Source: Candidatus Zhuqueibacterota bacterium (GTDB lineage: Bacteria; Zhuqueibacterota; Zhuqueibacteria; Zhuqueibacterales; Zhuqueibacteraceae). Taken from it: a DNA stretch of 64,000 bases. The notes beneath the pieces were generated by a model. The model saw only the letters and a list, made by a program, of their open reading frames with translations. It was not told the origin of the DNA and searched no databases. The DNA is taken from the NCBI GenBank assembly GCA_022616415.1, contig JAKEEU010000040.1, positions 62,001 through 126,000 of the forward strand. Direction: 5' to 3'. A program made the translations under genes and the position numbers. This document shows, in pieces, positions 8,471 through 16,242 of this stretch. The stretch's first letter is position 1, and each line of letters begins with the position of its first letter.

Positions 8471-8899
8471 TCACAAATATGCTAACTGAACAGCAAATTC
8501 GACCGGCGTGATTACCCGCAACCCCAATGATTGTCTGGCCATCTGAAAGTCGCGTACATTTGGGGTTACAACTGTAGCGCCTGCATTCATGGCACAATCT
8601 ATAACGTGTTCGTCTCCTGGATCGGGAGAGCTTGGACGCCAGGTAAAATAAACAGTGACAAATTCAGTATGATCGAGAAGTTTTCCCAAAACAGGCTGAA
8701 TTTTCTGCCAACGCTCTGCTGATAACAGGCGCGACAAAACATCGGCGTATTCATAAGCAAGTGCATTTGAAATGCAGGGTCGAAACAATCCTGCCAACCA
8801 GGCATCGACAATCAAAGCGCATGCACCGCCTTGCTTGGTTAAGCCCTCAAAGACAACATTGGTATCGATGATTACACGAAACTGGATTTGGGTTGGCAT
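8471..8899 (-). CDS. PIN-domain toxin (PIN_3/COG1569-like ribonuclease)
   Basis: A 142-residue PIN protein, a predicted Mg-dependent ribonuclease toxin. Visible acidic residues: VIIDTNV at the N-terminus, a central Glu (ALAYEYADVL), and the C-terminal DPGDEHVIDCAMNAGA cluster followed by VVTPNVRDF. This layout matches the COG1569-type putative toxins. ATG at 8899. The probable antitoxin follows immediately (8100-8441). The decayed TIR copy 2 ends just upstream. Confidence 0.88.
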   Translation of the reverse strand: MPTQIQFRVIIDTNVVFEGLTKQGGACALIVDAWLAGLFRPCISNALAYEYADVLSRLLSAERWQKIQPVLGKLLDHTEFVTVYFTWRPSSPDPGDEHVIDCAMNAGATVVTPNVRDFQMARQSLGLRVITPVEFAVQLAYL

Positions 8900-9010
8900 A
8901 TCGAAATTTTAATGTCAGTTTCTTTTTGCGCAACAGCTTTCGTCGGGCAATTTGCAATCTTCAATGAGCAATGGAATGAACCGGCGCTGAGCATCGGTCG
9001 GATCGCGGAA

Positions 9011-9025
9011 TCCCGCACGGCGGGA
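9011..9025. repeat. GC palindrome inside TIR copy 2 (in frame)
   Basis: TCCCGCACGGCGGGA, same site as 7832-7846 in copy 1. Confidence 0.8.
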
Positions 9026-9085
9026 CGTATGATGCCCGAGCGTCGACCATTCCGACGCAAAATGGGCTTCCGACATGACCATGAG

Positions 9086-9101
9086 TCCCGCCGTGGCGGG
9101 A
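9086..9101. repeat. GC palindrome inside TIR copy 2 (frame-breaking)
   Basis: TCCCGCCGTGGCGGGA, same site as 7907-7922 in copy 1. Confidence 0.85.
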
Positions 9102-9220
9102 TGCGCGAGCATTCCAAACCCTGTGAGCTTTTCAATCCAATCATGTCGCCCGGTTTAATTTCCCATTTATCCAGCCACATGCGCAGCCCGTCCTGCTTCA
9201 GCCGACTCGCCAATTCGCGC

Positions 9221-9234
9221 ACCTTACAGGCGCA
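9221..9234. repeat. 14-base insertion in TIR copy 2 with a different palindromic core
   Basis: ACCTTACAGGCGCA is present in copy 2 and absent from copy 1. With its flank it forms an imperfect GCGC...GCGC hairpin and shifts the frame. Confidence 0.6.
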
Positions 9235-9301
9235 GCCACCGGCTTGTCTTTCGAGCTGTGGCTAATGAAGACGTCGTAGTCGAATTGAGTGCTCATTTCT
9301 A

Positions 9302-9511
9302 TCAAGCCGCTTGACGTGACAAAGGTTCGCTGACATGCTGTGTGAGATAATCCAGAATCTCTTTTTGCATCCGTTGAATTTCCACGCGATAGGCACTGGC
9401 AACCATCGGAAACTCTTCCGGTCGGGCGGTAACACGCAACTGCGCGAGCAAACGTTGAAAATACGCAATGCGCTCGTGCGTTGCTTCCATTTCTTGATCA
9501 TTATGAATCAT
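9302..9511 (-). CDS. Small hypothetical protein in toxin-antitoxin cluster
   Basis: A 69-residue, mostly helical, charged protein (MIHNDQEMEATHERIAYFQR at the start). I do not recognise it. Its ATG overlaps the stop of the DUF5615-type gene (ATGA), and it ends just before TIR copy 2, so it is probably translated as part of the cluster. No domain or catalytic motif seen. Confidence 0.6.
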   Translation of the reverse strand: MIHNDQEMEATHERIAYFQRLLAQLRVTARPEEFPMVASAYRVEIQRMQKEILDYLTQHVSEPLSRQAA

Positions 9512-9831
9512 GGTCTCACCTCAACCAATTGACTGGCTGTTATCCCCCTCATCACATTCAACGCCTCGGGGACTAAAGGCTGCAGATCATCAATCCGGTT
9601 CGATTTGGCAATCAAGACAAGAATGCCGATTTCAAAGTTCTGCAGGTTTTGTTGGTACTGCAAATTCTGATCGGTGGTGACCAATACTTCAAAGCCAGCG
9701 TTAACAGCCAATCCCAGCAATTTGCCGTTTTTTATACCCGACCAGCCCATTTCTGTGACATGGTCAACATCATGGCCGATGAGATCAAACTTCAATGGCC
9801 GCGGCACACATTCGTCAAGCAAGACTTTCAT
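9508..9831 (-). CDS. DUF5615 PIN-like toxin
   Basis: A 107-residue PIN-like protein of the DUF5615 family. It starts MKVLLDECVP (the first conserved acidic pair), and has the typical GHDVDHVTEMGW and LVTTDQNLQYQQN stretches carrying the second conserved Asp. DUF5615 proteins are predicted ribonuclease toxins paired with DUF433 antitoxins, which is the arrangement here: the DUF433 gene overlaps its start by 17 bp. The pair is a standard toxin-antitoxin module and looks intact. Confidence 0.88.
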   Translation of the reverse strand: MKVLLDECVPRPLKFDLIGHDVDHVTEMGWSGIKNGKLLGLAVNAGFEVLVTTDQNLQYQQNLQNFEIGILVLIAKSNRIDDLQPLVPEALNVMRGITASQLVEVRP

Positions 9832-10045
9832 GATAATGACTCATGAGATATTCTCGACCGGAAGCTTCAAGAAATTTGATGACGTACTCTCTTTTTACGG
9901 CTGGGAAATGATCCAAAAATACTTCGATATCATACCCACCTTCCAAGTAATCGATGAGATTTTTGATCGGAACACGCGTGTCTTTAAAGACGGGAGTTCC
10001 GCTCATGATCTCCTTGTCTATCGTGACAACATCGGGAAGCAACAT
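9815..10045 (-). CDS. DUF433 antitoxin
   Basis: A 76-residue DUF433 protein with a winged-helix-like core: IMSGTPVFKDTRVPIKNL is the family signature, followed by a helix set ending EVFLDHFP. It should bind DNA and the downstream DUF5615 toxin. It overlaps the toxin gene by 17 bp. One of three DUF433 genes in the window (others at 22944 and 48791). Confidence 0.88.
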   Translation of the reverse strand: MLLPDVVTIDKEIMSGTPVFKDTRVPIKNLIDYLEGGYDIEVFLDHFPAVKREYVIKFLEASGREYLMSHYHESLA

Positions 10046-10088
10046 CGCGACCTCCTGACAGCTTGCGCTGTTCGTTAAGCTTTTCTCT

Positions 10089-10466
10089 TTAGAATTCCAG
10101 AAACTCCTCCGGATAATGCGTTAAGTCCAGCTTCTCTTCAGCCGGAATGAGGCGTATGCCCCACTGTTGCATCGCCAAGGCGCCCATAAGAATCTCAATC
10201 GGAGTTCCATCATCGTCATTGCCAATGTCATCTATCACCATGGCATGAAATGATATGCGATGCCCTTCCACCAAGGCGTCGAGATGGGCCGTTTCTTTGG
10301 ATTCTTTAACCGAACCGCCCAAGCGACTGCGAAACGGTCGATCAACTTTTGAAGTGGGAACGAGCGCTGCAACTTCCGGAACGATGTAGGAGTTGCGCGC
10401 GCCGGAATCAAACAAAGTCCAGCAATCTCGACCGTGAACCTGAATGGCTTGACGTATTCTTCCCAT
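10089..10466 (-). CDS. Retropepsin-like aspartic protease-fold protein
   Basis: A 125-residue protein with the single-lobed aspartyl protease pattern. LFDSGARNSYIV corresponds to the D(T/S)GA active-site motif, and ILMGALAMQQWGI to the C-terminal hydrophobic-hydrophobic-Gly motif plus helix. Such small proteins occur in bacteria beside toxin-antitoxin genes; whether they cleave anything is usually unknown. Start set to the ATG at 10466 by AAGGAGG six bases upstream, rather than the TTG two codons earlier. It heads the minus-strand cluster that ends at 7075. Confidence 0.75.
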   Translation of the reverse strand: MGRIRQAIQVHGRDCWTLFDSGARNSYIVPEVAALVPTSKVDRPFRSRLGGSVKESKETAHLDALVEGHRISFHAMVIDDIGNDDDGTPIEILMGALAMQQWGIRLIPAEEKLDLTHYPEEFLEF

Positions 10467-10512
10467 AACCAACCTCCTTAAAATGCGCTGTTCATTAAAT
10501 TTTTCTTATTCG

Positions 10513-10586
10513 ATGTCATTCCGAAGGAATCCTTTTGAAATTCAAATAAGTGCTTGCAACAAAAAAGATTCTTACAGAATGACATT
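10513..10586. repeat. Inverted-repeat family A, copy 3
   Basis: Arms ATGTCATTCCGAAGGAATCC and GATTCTTACAGAATGACAT. Intergenic, between uvrB and the toxin cluster. Confidence 0.8.
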
Positions 10587-10657
10587 TAAAAAGACGCACA
10601 GACGAGCCGTCCCCCGCTCCGCATCCTTATTTTTTAAATGACGCGGGGCGGAGTGTG

Positions 10658-12709
10658 CTACGTTTTCTTCGCAAACTGATACTTCACGCGGCCCTTCTTC
10701 TTGCCGCTCTTCAGGCGTTCGATGTCGTCGCGCAATTCGGCGGCGCGCTCGAAGTCCAATTTCTTGGAGGCGTCGAGCATTTCTTTTTCGAGACGGTCGA
10801 GCATTTCTTCACGCGCGAACGGCGTCATTTTGCTCCACTCGGCGTCGGAAATTTCCAACGTGTCTTCGCTGCGCTTTTCGACGCCGTATTTCTCGGCTTT
10901 GGCGTCGGCGACACGAGTCGAGCTCATAATTTCTTCGGCGCTCTTGTAAATCGTGCGCGGGGTGATGCCGTGTTCTTCGTTGTATTTGCGTTGAATCTCA
11001 CGGCGGCGCGTGGTCTCGTCGATCATCTTTTTCATCGAGCCGGTGATGGTGTCGGCGTACATGATGACTTTGCCATCGACGTTGCGGGCGGCGCGGCCGG
11101 CGGTTTGCATGAGCGAGCGCTCGCTGCGCAAATAGCCTTCTTTGTCGGCGTCGAGAATGGCGACGAGTGAAACTTCCGGCAGATCGAGTCCTTCGCGCAA
11201 CAGGTTGATGCCCACGAGCACGTCAAATTCCGCCAACCGCAAATCGCGGAGAATTTCAACTCGATCCAGTGCCTGAATTTCCGAGTGCAGATAGCGCACG
11301 CGAATGTCCATTTCGGCGAGATAATCCGTCAAGTCTTCCGCCATTCGTTTCGTCAGCGTGGTGACGAGCACGCGCTGGCCTTTGCCGACGCATTGGCGAA
11401 TCTCGCCGATGAGATCGTCGATTTGATTTTTGACCGGACGCACTTCGACCTCCGGATCCATCAAGCCGGTGGGACGAATAACCTGCTCCACCACAACGCC
11501 GTTGCTCTTCTCCAATTCAAATTCAGCGGGCGTGGCCGAAACGTAAATCACTTGATTCAACATGCTCTCGAACTCGTCAAACTGCAGCGGGCGATTATCG
11601 AGCGCCGAAGGGAGACGAAAGCCGTATTCCACCAGGGTTTCCTTGCGGGAGCGGTCGCCGAAATACATGCCGCGAATCTGCGGGATGGTGGCGTGCGACT
11701 CGTCGATGATCATCAAATAATCTTTGGGAAAATAGTCGAGCAAAGTATACGGCCGCTGGCCCGGCGCGCGGCCGGAGAGATGGCGTGAGTAATTTTCAAT
11801 GCCGTGACAGCCGCCAAGCTCTTGCAGCATTTCGAGATCGAAATTGGTGCGCATTTCCAGGCGCTGGGCTTCGAGCAGCTTGCCTTTTTCGCGAAACCAC
11901 GCGAGCCGTTCCGCCAATTCTTCTTTTATCGCTTCGATGGCGCGCTTCATTTTGTGCTCGGGCGTGACGAAGTGCTTGGCCGGAAAGATCGCCACGGTAT
12001 CGACTTCGCCAAGAATTTCGCCAGTGGTGACGTTCACTTGGGCGAGCGATTCGATTTCGTTGCCGAACATTTCGATGCGATAGGCTTCGCGCTCATACGC
12101 CGGCACGACTTCCACAACGTCGCCGCGCACGCGAAAGGTGCCGCGGGTGAAATCGAAATCGTTGCGCGTGTAAAACATGTCCACCAACTGGCTGAGAATT
12201 CTGTTGCGCTCGAGGCGCTGGCCGCGATTGAGAATGAGCAGCTCGGCGGCGTAATCTTCCGGATCGCCGATGCCGTAAATGCACGAGACCGAGGCGACGA
12301 TGATCACGTCTTTGCGCGAAAGCAGCGAGCTGGTGGCTTTCAACCGCAACCGGTCGATTTCGTCGTTGATCGAGCTGTCTTTCTCGATATAGGTGTCGCT
12401 CGAAGCCACGTAAGCTTCCGGCTGATAGTAGTCGTAATAACTGATAAAATACTCGACGGCATTGTGCGGAAAGAAGCCTTTGAGTTCACCGAAAAGCTGC
12501 GCGGCCAAAGTTTTGTTGTGCGAAAAGACCAGCGCCGGCTTGTTGATATTCGCGATGACGTTGGCCATCGTGAACGTCTTGCCGCTGCCAGTGACGCCGA
12601 GCAGGGTTTGGTATTTGTCGCCGCGCAGCAAGCCTTCGGTCAATTCACGAATGGCTTGCGGTTGGTCGCCAGTGGGCTTGTAGTCGGAAATAAGCTTGAA
12701 GGTGTCCAT
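10658..12709 (-). CDS. uvrB: Excinuclease ABC subunit B
   Basis: Damage-verification helicase-like subunit of nucleotide excision repair, which loads UvrC after UvrA. Visible: an N-terminal GDQPQAI, Walker [11 protein letters not shown], the beta-hairpin region with [12 protein letters not shown], the DEAD-like IDESHAT, helicase motif VI (QTAGRAARN), and a C-terminal UVR coiled coil (residues ~635-670) that binds UvrC. The 683-residue length is full. uvrA and uvrC are not in the window. Confidence 0.97.
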   Translation of the reverse strand: MDTFKLISDYKPTGDQPQAIRELTEGLLRGDKYQTLLGVTGSGKTFTMANVIANINKPALVFSHNKTLAAQLFGELKGFFPHNAVEYFISYYDYYQPEAYVASSDTYIEKDSSINDEIDRLRLKATSSLLSRKDVIIVASVSCIYGIGDPEDYAAELLILNRGQRLERNRILSQLVDMFYTRNDFDFTRGTFRVRGDVVEVVPAYEREAYRIEMFGNEIESLAQVNVTTGEILGEVDTVAIFPAKHFVTPEHKMKRAIEAIKEELAERLAWFREKGKLLEAQRLEMRTNFDLEMLQELGGCHGIENYSRHLSGRAPGQRPYTLLDYFPKDYLMIIDESHATIPQIRGMYFGDRSRKETLVEYGFRLPSALDNRPLQFDEFESMLNQVIYVSATPAEFELEKSNGVVVEQVIRPTGLMDPEVEVRPVKNQIDDLIGEIRQCVGKGQRVLVTTLTKRMAEDLTDYLAEMDIRVRYLHSEIQALDRVEILRDLRLAEFDVLVGINLLREGLDLPEVSLVAILDADKEGYLRSERSLMQTAGRAARNVDGKVIMYADTITGSMKKMIDETTRRREIQRKYNEEHGITPRTIYKSAEEIMSSTRVADAKAEKYGVEKRSEDTLEISDAEWSKMTPFAREEMLDRLEKEMLDASKKLDFERAAELRDDIERLKSGKKKGRVKYQFAKKT

Positions 12710-12823
12710 GCTTCAAATCAACTATTTATGAAAGCCAAATTGTTGCGCCAATTTTTCAGAAACAGCCAATGTAAAATATACGGCCATTATGTCAGATTGT
12801 CAAGCAAGGAATAAGCGAGTTCC

Positions 12824-13055
12824 TTGCCCCTTGCAGGATTATCAAAATCAAAGAAGAAAAATCGTCGAAAATAAAGACAATCATAACATGCCAGTTACGA
12901 ATAAGATTTATTTGTATCAGCCTGTCGTGCGGACGAAGATGGTGAGATGGTATATAGCCAGGTGCAGAGGATGGCGTTAGGAGTGACAGCGAGCGTGACG
13001 TACAGGGTGAAAAACTGTATGCTTTACACCCCGTACGCCATTGCAAGGGGCGCAA
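12824..13055. repeat. Possible small inverted-repeat element
   Basis: Gap upstream of uvrB. TTGCCCCTTGCA at the left matches the reverse complement of TGCAAGGGGCGCAA at the right, about 230 bp apart. An inner hairpin pairs TACAGGGTG with CACCCCGTA near 12998-13037. No open frame of note. It could be a miniature element or chance. Confidence 0.35.
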
Positions 13056-13970
13056 TCAATTCCGGTTTTTTTCCTCGAGCATTTTCCGAAGTTTCTCCGG
13101 ATCCAATTTCGCCAGCAGCGATTTCAGTAGTTGTTCGTTCCGCAACAAGGTGGCGATGACTCTGTCGTCTCCAAGCGCGGCGAAGACTTTTTCATCTCCA
13201 AGCGCGGCGATGATCTTTTCATCTCCAAGCGCGGCGATGATCCTTTCATCTCCAAGCGCGGCGATGATCTTTTCATCTCCAAGCGCGGCGATGATCTTTT
13301 CGGGCGGCACAACCGACAAAACGTTCCTTAATGATTCTTCTCTAATATTCAGCATGATCTTTCTTACCTCGCTTTCGTATAGATCGAAAATGGCTTCCAC
13401 AAGTGGAGTTTTTTCTTTGTTCCCAAGACTGGACAGAAAAATATGTCGTCGTCTCGCTGAGTCAGAAAAAGCTTGCAACTCCTCCGGCAGCAATTCATCC
13501 GGCAAAGCGGTGAAGGAGATCACATAGGCCGGAGGATCTGCATCACGCCGATAAATGCCGGATGAGATTGGTTTGAACTTCATCTTGTGCAAAGCCTCCT
13601 TTATTCCGGAGGTCAAATGATGAATGAGAGCGGTGATCGTGACTTCGGCAACGTCCACAAGATGGTTTCTCGCCATATAAAGCCAGCCGTAAGCCATGAG
13701 CTTGCACAAATCTTCGTTTGACAAACGATCTTCTTCCGTCTTCACCTCCATGATGTTGTGTTGCCGGAAGTAATCAAAGAGCCGAGGAAACTTATCAAAA
13801 TCTGGAATCCACCCGCGCTCCGGAGAAATAACGACCACGTCGATCTCCAGCGGCAAATCGCCAACTTTCAAGTGGTCAACCACGCGAAGATTTGATTTCT
13901 CAAAGCGCCATCGGAGTAGTTGGATGAGCCTTGCTTCAAATTGTTTGTGAGACGAACGCTCGGAGTTCAT
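13056..13970 (-). CDS. PD-(D/E)XK nuclease-like protein with C-terminal 9-residue repeats
   Basis: A 304-residue protein. The N-terminal half resembles the Rpn/PD-(D/E)XK families: LEIDVVVI (Asp) followed by IMEVKTEEDRL (ExK). These residues fit a nuclease fold, but I cannot confirm activity. Residues ~225-275 are five near-identical copies of a 9-residue unit of the type KIIAALGDE, then a degenerate sixth. A similar repeat tail is seen in some Rpn/DUF4351-like proteins. The ATG at 13970 follows AGAGGAGATA. The gene stands alone between uvrB and ppiD. Confidence 0.75.
   Translation of the reverse strand: MNSERSSHKQFEARLIQLLRWRFEKSNLRVVDHLKVGDLPLEIDVVVISPERGWIPDFDKFPRLFDYFRQHNIMEVKTEEDRLSNEDLCKLMAYGWLYMARNHLVDVAEVTITALIHHLTSGIKEALHKMKFKPISSGIYRRDADPPAYVISFTALPDELLPEELQAFSDSARRRHIFLSSLGNKEKTPLVEAIFDLYESEVRKIMLNIREESLRNVLSVVPPEKIIAALGDEKIIAALGDERIIAALGDEKIIAALGDEKVFAALGDDRVIATLLRNEQLLKSLLAKLDPEKLRKMLEEKNRN
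13164..13300. repeat. 27-bp tandem repeat within coding sequence
   Basis: About five units built on TCATCTCCAAGCGCGGCGAT plus seven bases. The unit length is a multiple of three, so copy-number change keeps frame. All three plus-strand-side frames also stay open through it. Confidence 0.9.
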
Positions 13971-14319
13971 TATCTCCTCTTGTCGTCATCTGAGAATCCC
14001 TTGGTTGCTTGATCGAGTTATACGGCTAATCCTCAAACCAATATAATCTCCTTAGGAAACATTTGCAAGCAAATTCTTAGCGTCCAACACCGATGGGGGG
14101 ACTGAATGAACAAACGTGGATTTATTCAAAAGCAGTTGCATTCTCGCCGCGCCAGTCCATTCAGTCCGCGTTACAAAAACTCCTTGCATGTCAGGGCGTT
14201 ATCTTCTATATTTAATATTGAGATTTTAACAGCCAGATTTCGTGCCCGCTTCGGGCCTCGCCAAAAGGGCTGGCTTGAAGCGCGTACATTTAATTTTATC
14301 TTTGCAGGAGCTTGCAATC
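13971..14319. other. Intergenic region upstream of the PpiD-like gene
   Basis: 349 bp between divergent genes. No convincing gene, repeat or structured RNA seen; it probably holds the promoters of both flanking genes. Confidence 0.5.
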
Positions 14320-16182
14320 ATGGAAATGATGAAGGCAATGCGTGAAAACACGCACATCGTTCTCGGCATTTTATTGCTCGCGTTTCTAGGGTTGATCGTG
14401 GTCGAATGGGGGTCGGAATCGACCATCTTTCGCCCCAAAGAGCAAACCGGCGTGATCGCGACGATCAACGGGTACGACATTCATTACGAGCAATTTTATC
14501 GCGCTTACGAGCAGCAGCTCGAGCAATACAAGCAACAAACCGGGCAAGAGCCGGCGGAAAATCAGCTCGATTATTTTCGCAACCAGGTATGGGAAAACAT
14601 GGTGCGCGAGGTGCTGGTGACGCAGGAGATCGAGAAGCGCGGCATCAAGGCGACCAACAAAGAAATCGTTCATTATATTTACAACGAGCCGCCGGACATC
14701 ATCAAGCAGAATCCCTCGTTTCAGAAAGACGGCCAATTTGACAACGCCAAATATCAAGCGGCGCTCAACGACGCCAGCGCCGATCAATTCTGGCGCCAGG
14801 TGGAAGGCTATCTGCGCGCTTCGTTGCCCTATCAAAAGTTTCAGGATGAATTTGACGCCACGGCGCTGGTGACGGAAAGCCAGGTGCGAAACGATTACGT
14901 GAAGCGCAATCAGAAGGCTACGGTGCGCTACATTTTCTTCAATCCGGAAAATTATCGTAAAAAAGCCAACGACGCCAGCGGACAGATTCCGGTGGAAAAG
15001 GGCGCGATTGACCAATACTACAAAGAGCACGAACAGGAATTTAAAGAGGCCGAAAAGCGCAAGATCGACTATATCATTTTTTCCAACAAGGCGACGCGCG
15101 CCGATTCCGACACCGTGCGGTCGTTGGCCGCGGATATCCTGCGTCGCGCCAGGAGCGGTGAAGATTTTGCCCAGCTCGCGCAGATCTATTCCGAGGATGA
15201 ATCCAACCGCGACAAGGGCGGCGATCTCGGTTTTTTCAAGCGCAGCGCGATGGTGAAGCCTTTCGAGGACGCGGCTTTCGCCGCCAACCCTGGCGATATC
15301 GTGGGGCCGGTGCAGACGACTTTTGGCCTGCACGTCATCAAAGTCGTGGCCAAGAAAAAAGAAAACGACGAGAACAAAGATAAAAAAACAAAAGAGGGCG
15401 AAGGCGAAGAGATGGTGCAGGCCAGCCATATCTTGTTGAAGTTTCAGCCCTCGCGCCAAACCATCGAGGCTGCGAAAGACAGTGCGAGTTATTTCGCTTC
15501 ACTCGCCAAAGAGACCGGTTGGGAGGCGGCGCTGAAGGCCGATCAACTTACGACGCAAACCAGCCCGTTTTTTGACGAGGGCAGCGGCTTTGTGCCGGGC
15601 GTCGGCGTCAAACGGTCGGTGTCGTATTTTGTGTTTAGGAGCACCGTCGGTGAGGTGAGTGAGGCGCTCGAGGTGCCGCAGGGGTTCCTGGTCCTGCGCG
15701 TTGCGGAAGTGCAAGCCGATCGCATCAAGCCGCTCGAGGAGGTGCAAGCGCAGATCGAAAACATTGTGCGCCTGGAGAAACTGAAAGACTTCGCCTTTGA
15801 GGCGGCCAAGGCGGCGCGCGCCAAGCTCGATCAAAACATGACGCTCGAAGATTTGGCGGCGCAAGACTCGCTGGAGATCAAGACTGCGGAGCCATTCGCG
15901 CGCAACGGCTTTGTCAGCGGCCTCGGCAAAGATCCGAATTTTATCGGCACGGCGTTTTCCTTGCAACCCAATCAGATTTCACCGGCGGTGAAGGGCTCGC
16001 GCGGCTCTTATCTGATTCAATTATTGCATCTCGATGCGATCGACGAGGCGGATTATCAAGCCAAGAAAGAGATGATCCGAGAAGATCTGATGAATCGGGC
16101 CAAGCAGGGCGCTTTTGCCGAATGGTATACCCACGTTAAAGAGAAGGCCAATATCAAGGACTACCGCGATCTGTATTTCTAA
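14320..16182 (+). CDS. PpiD-like membrane-anchored peptidyl-prolyl isomerase/chaperone
   Basis: Periplasmic folding factor anchored in the inner membrane. The 620-residue product has a single N-terminal membrane helix (LGILLLAFLGLIVVEWG), and a SurA/PpiD-type chaperone region. A PpiC rotamase domain follows with DFAQLAQIYSEDES, GGDLGFF and a FGLHVIKV end. A second, weaker rotamase-like unit begins VQASHILLKF. The ATG at 14320 is chosen because GCAGGAG precedes it; the open frame extends 26 codons further upstream. A strong bidirectional terminator follows. It probably assists outer-membrane or secreted protein folding. Confidence 0.9.
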   Translation: MEMMKAMRENTHIVLGILLLAFLGLIVVEWGSESTIFRPKEQTGVIATINGYDIHYEQFYRAYEQQLEQYKQQTGQEPAENQLDYFRNQVWENMVREVLVTQEIEKRGIKATNKEIVHYIYNEPPDIIKQNPSFQKDGQFDNAKYQAALNDASADQFWRQVEGYLRASLPYQKFQDEFDATALVTESQVRNDYVKRNQKATVRYIFFNPENYRKKANDASGQIPVEKGAIDQYYKEHEQEFKEAEKRKIDYIIFSNKATRADSDTVRSLAADILRRARSGEDFAQLAQIYSEDESNRDKGGDLGFFKRSAMVKPFEDAAFAANPGDIVGPVQTTFGLHVIKVVAKKKENDENKDKKTKEGEGEEMVQASHILLKFQPSRQTIEAAKDSASYFASLAKETGWEAALKADQLTTQTSPFFDEGSGFVPGVGVKRSVSYFVFRSTVGEVSEALEVPQGFLVLRVAEVQADRIKPLEEVQAQIENIVRLEKLKDFAFEAAKAARAKLDQNMTLEDLAAQDSLEIKTAEPFARNGFVSGLGKDPNFIGTAFSLQPNQISPAVKGSRGSYLIQLLHLDAIDEADYQAKKEMIREDLMNRAKQGAFAEWYTHVKEKANIKDYRDLYF

Positions 16183-16195
16183 AAGCCAATTTTCC

Positions 16196-16240
16196 CAAAA
16201 AACCGAACTCCCGCAGAAGGTATCTCTGCGGGAGTTTTTG
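16196..16240. terminator. Bidirectional intrinsic terminator
   Basis: Hairpin AACTCCCGCAGA/TCTGCGGGAGTT with a T-run on the right and an A-run on the left. It serves both the ppiD-like gene (+) and the kinase gene (-). Confidence 0.85.
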
Positions 16241-16242
16241 CT

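Larger units (their letters stand above)
8915..9296 (-). pseudogene. TIR-domain protein, copy 2, multiply disrupted
   Basis: Second TIR copy, closely similar to copy 1 at DNA level. It starts MSTQFDYDVFISHSSKDKP. The frame shifts at a 14-base insertion (9221-9234) relative to copy 1, continues as RELASRLKQDGLRMWLDKW, and is lost again at a palindrome (9086-9101). It resumes as LMVMSEAHFASEW and FRDPTDAQRRFIPLLIE, then ends early at 8915, lacking the 'IDWR' end seen in copy 1. Two palindromes match copy 1 in position, so they predate the duplication. Clearly a pseudogene unless several sequencing errors coincide. Confidence 0.88.

Noticed and set aside
11804-12814. Plus-strand 336-codon frame opposite uvrB
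   Set aside because: Antisense shadow of the highly conserved uvrB; no ribosome site or recognisable domain.
13160-13300. Tandem repeat considered as a CRISPR array
   Set aside because: Units are adjacent with no spacers, in a coding frame, and no cas genes are present.
13124-13527. Long open frames on both strands through the 27-bp repeat, with repeated SSPSAA- or SKRGDD-type peptides
   Set aside because: They arise because a 27-bp repeat has no stop in several frames. Only the KIIAALGDE frame belongs to a gene with a start, ribosome site and non-repeat domain.
14386-15459. Minus-strand 357-codon frame opposite the PpiD-like gene
   Set aside because: Antisense shadow; the plus-strand gene has clear PpiC domains.
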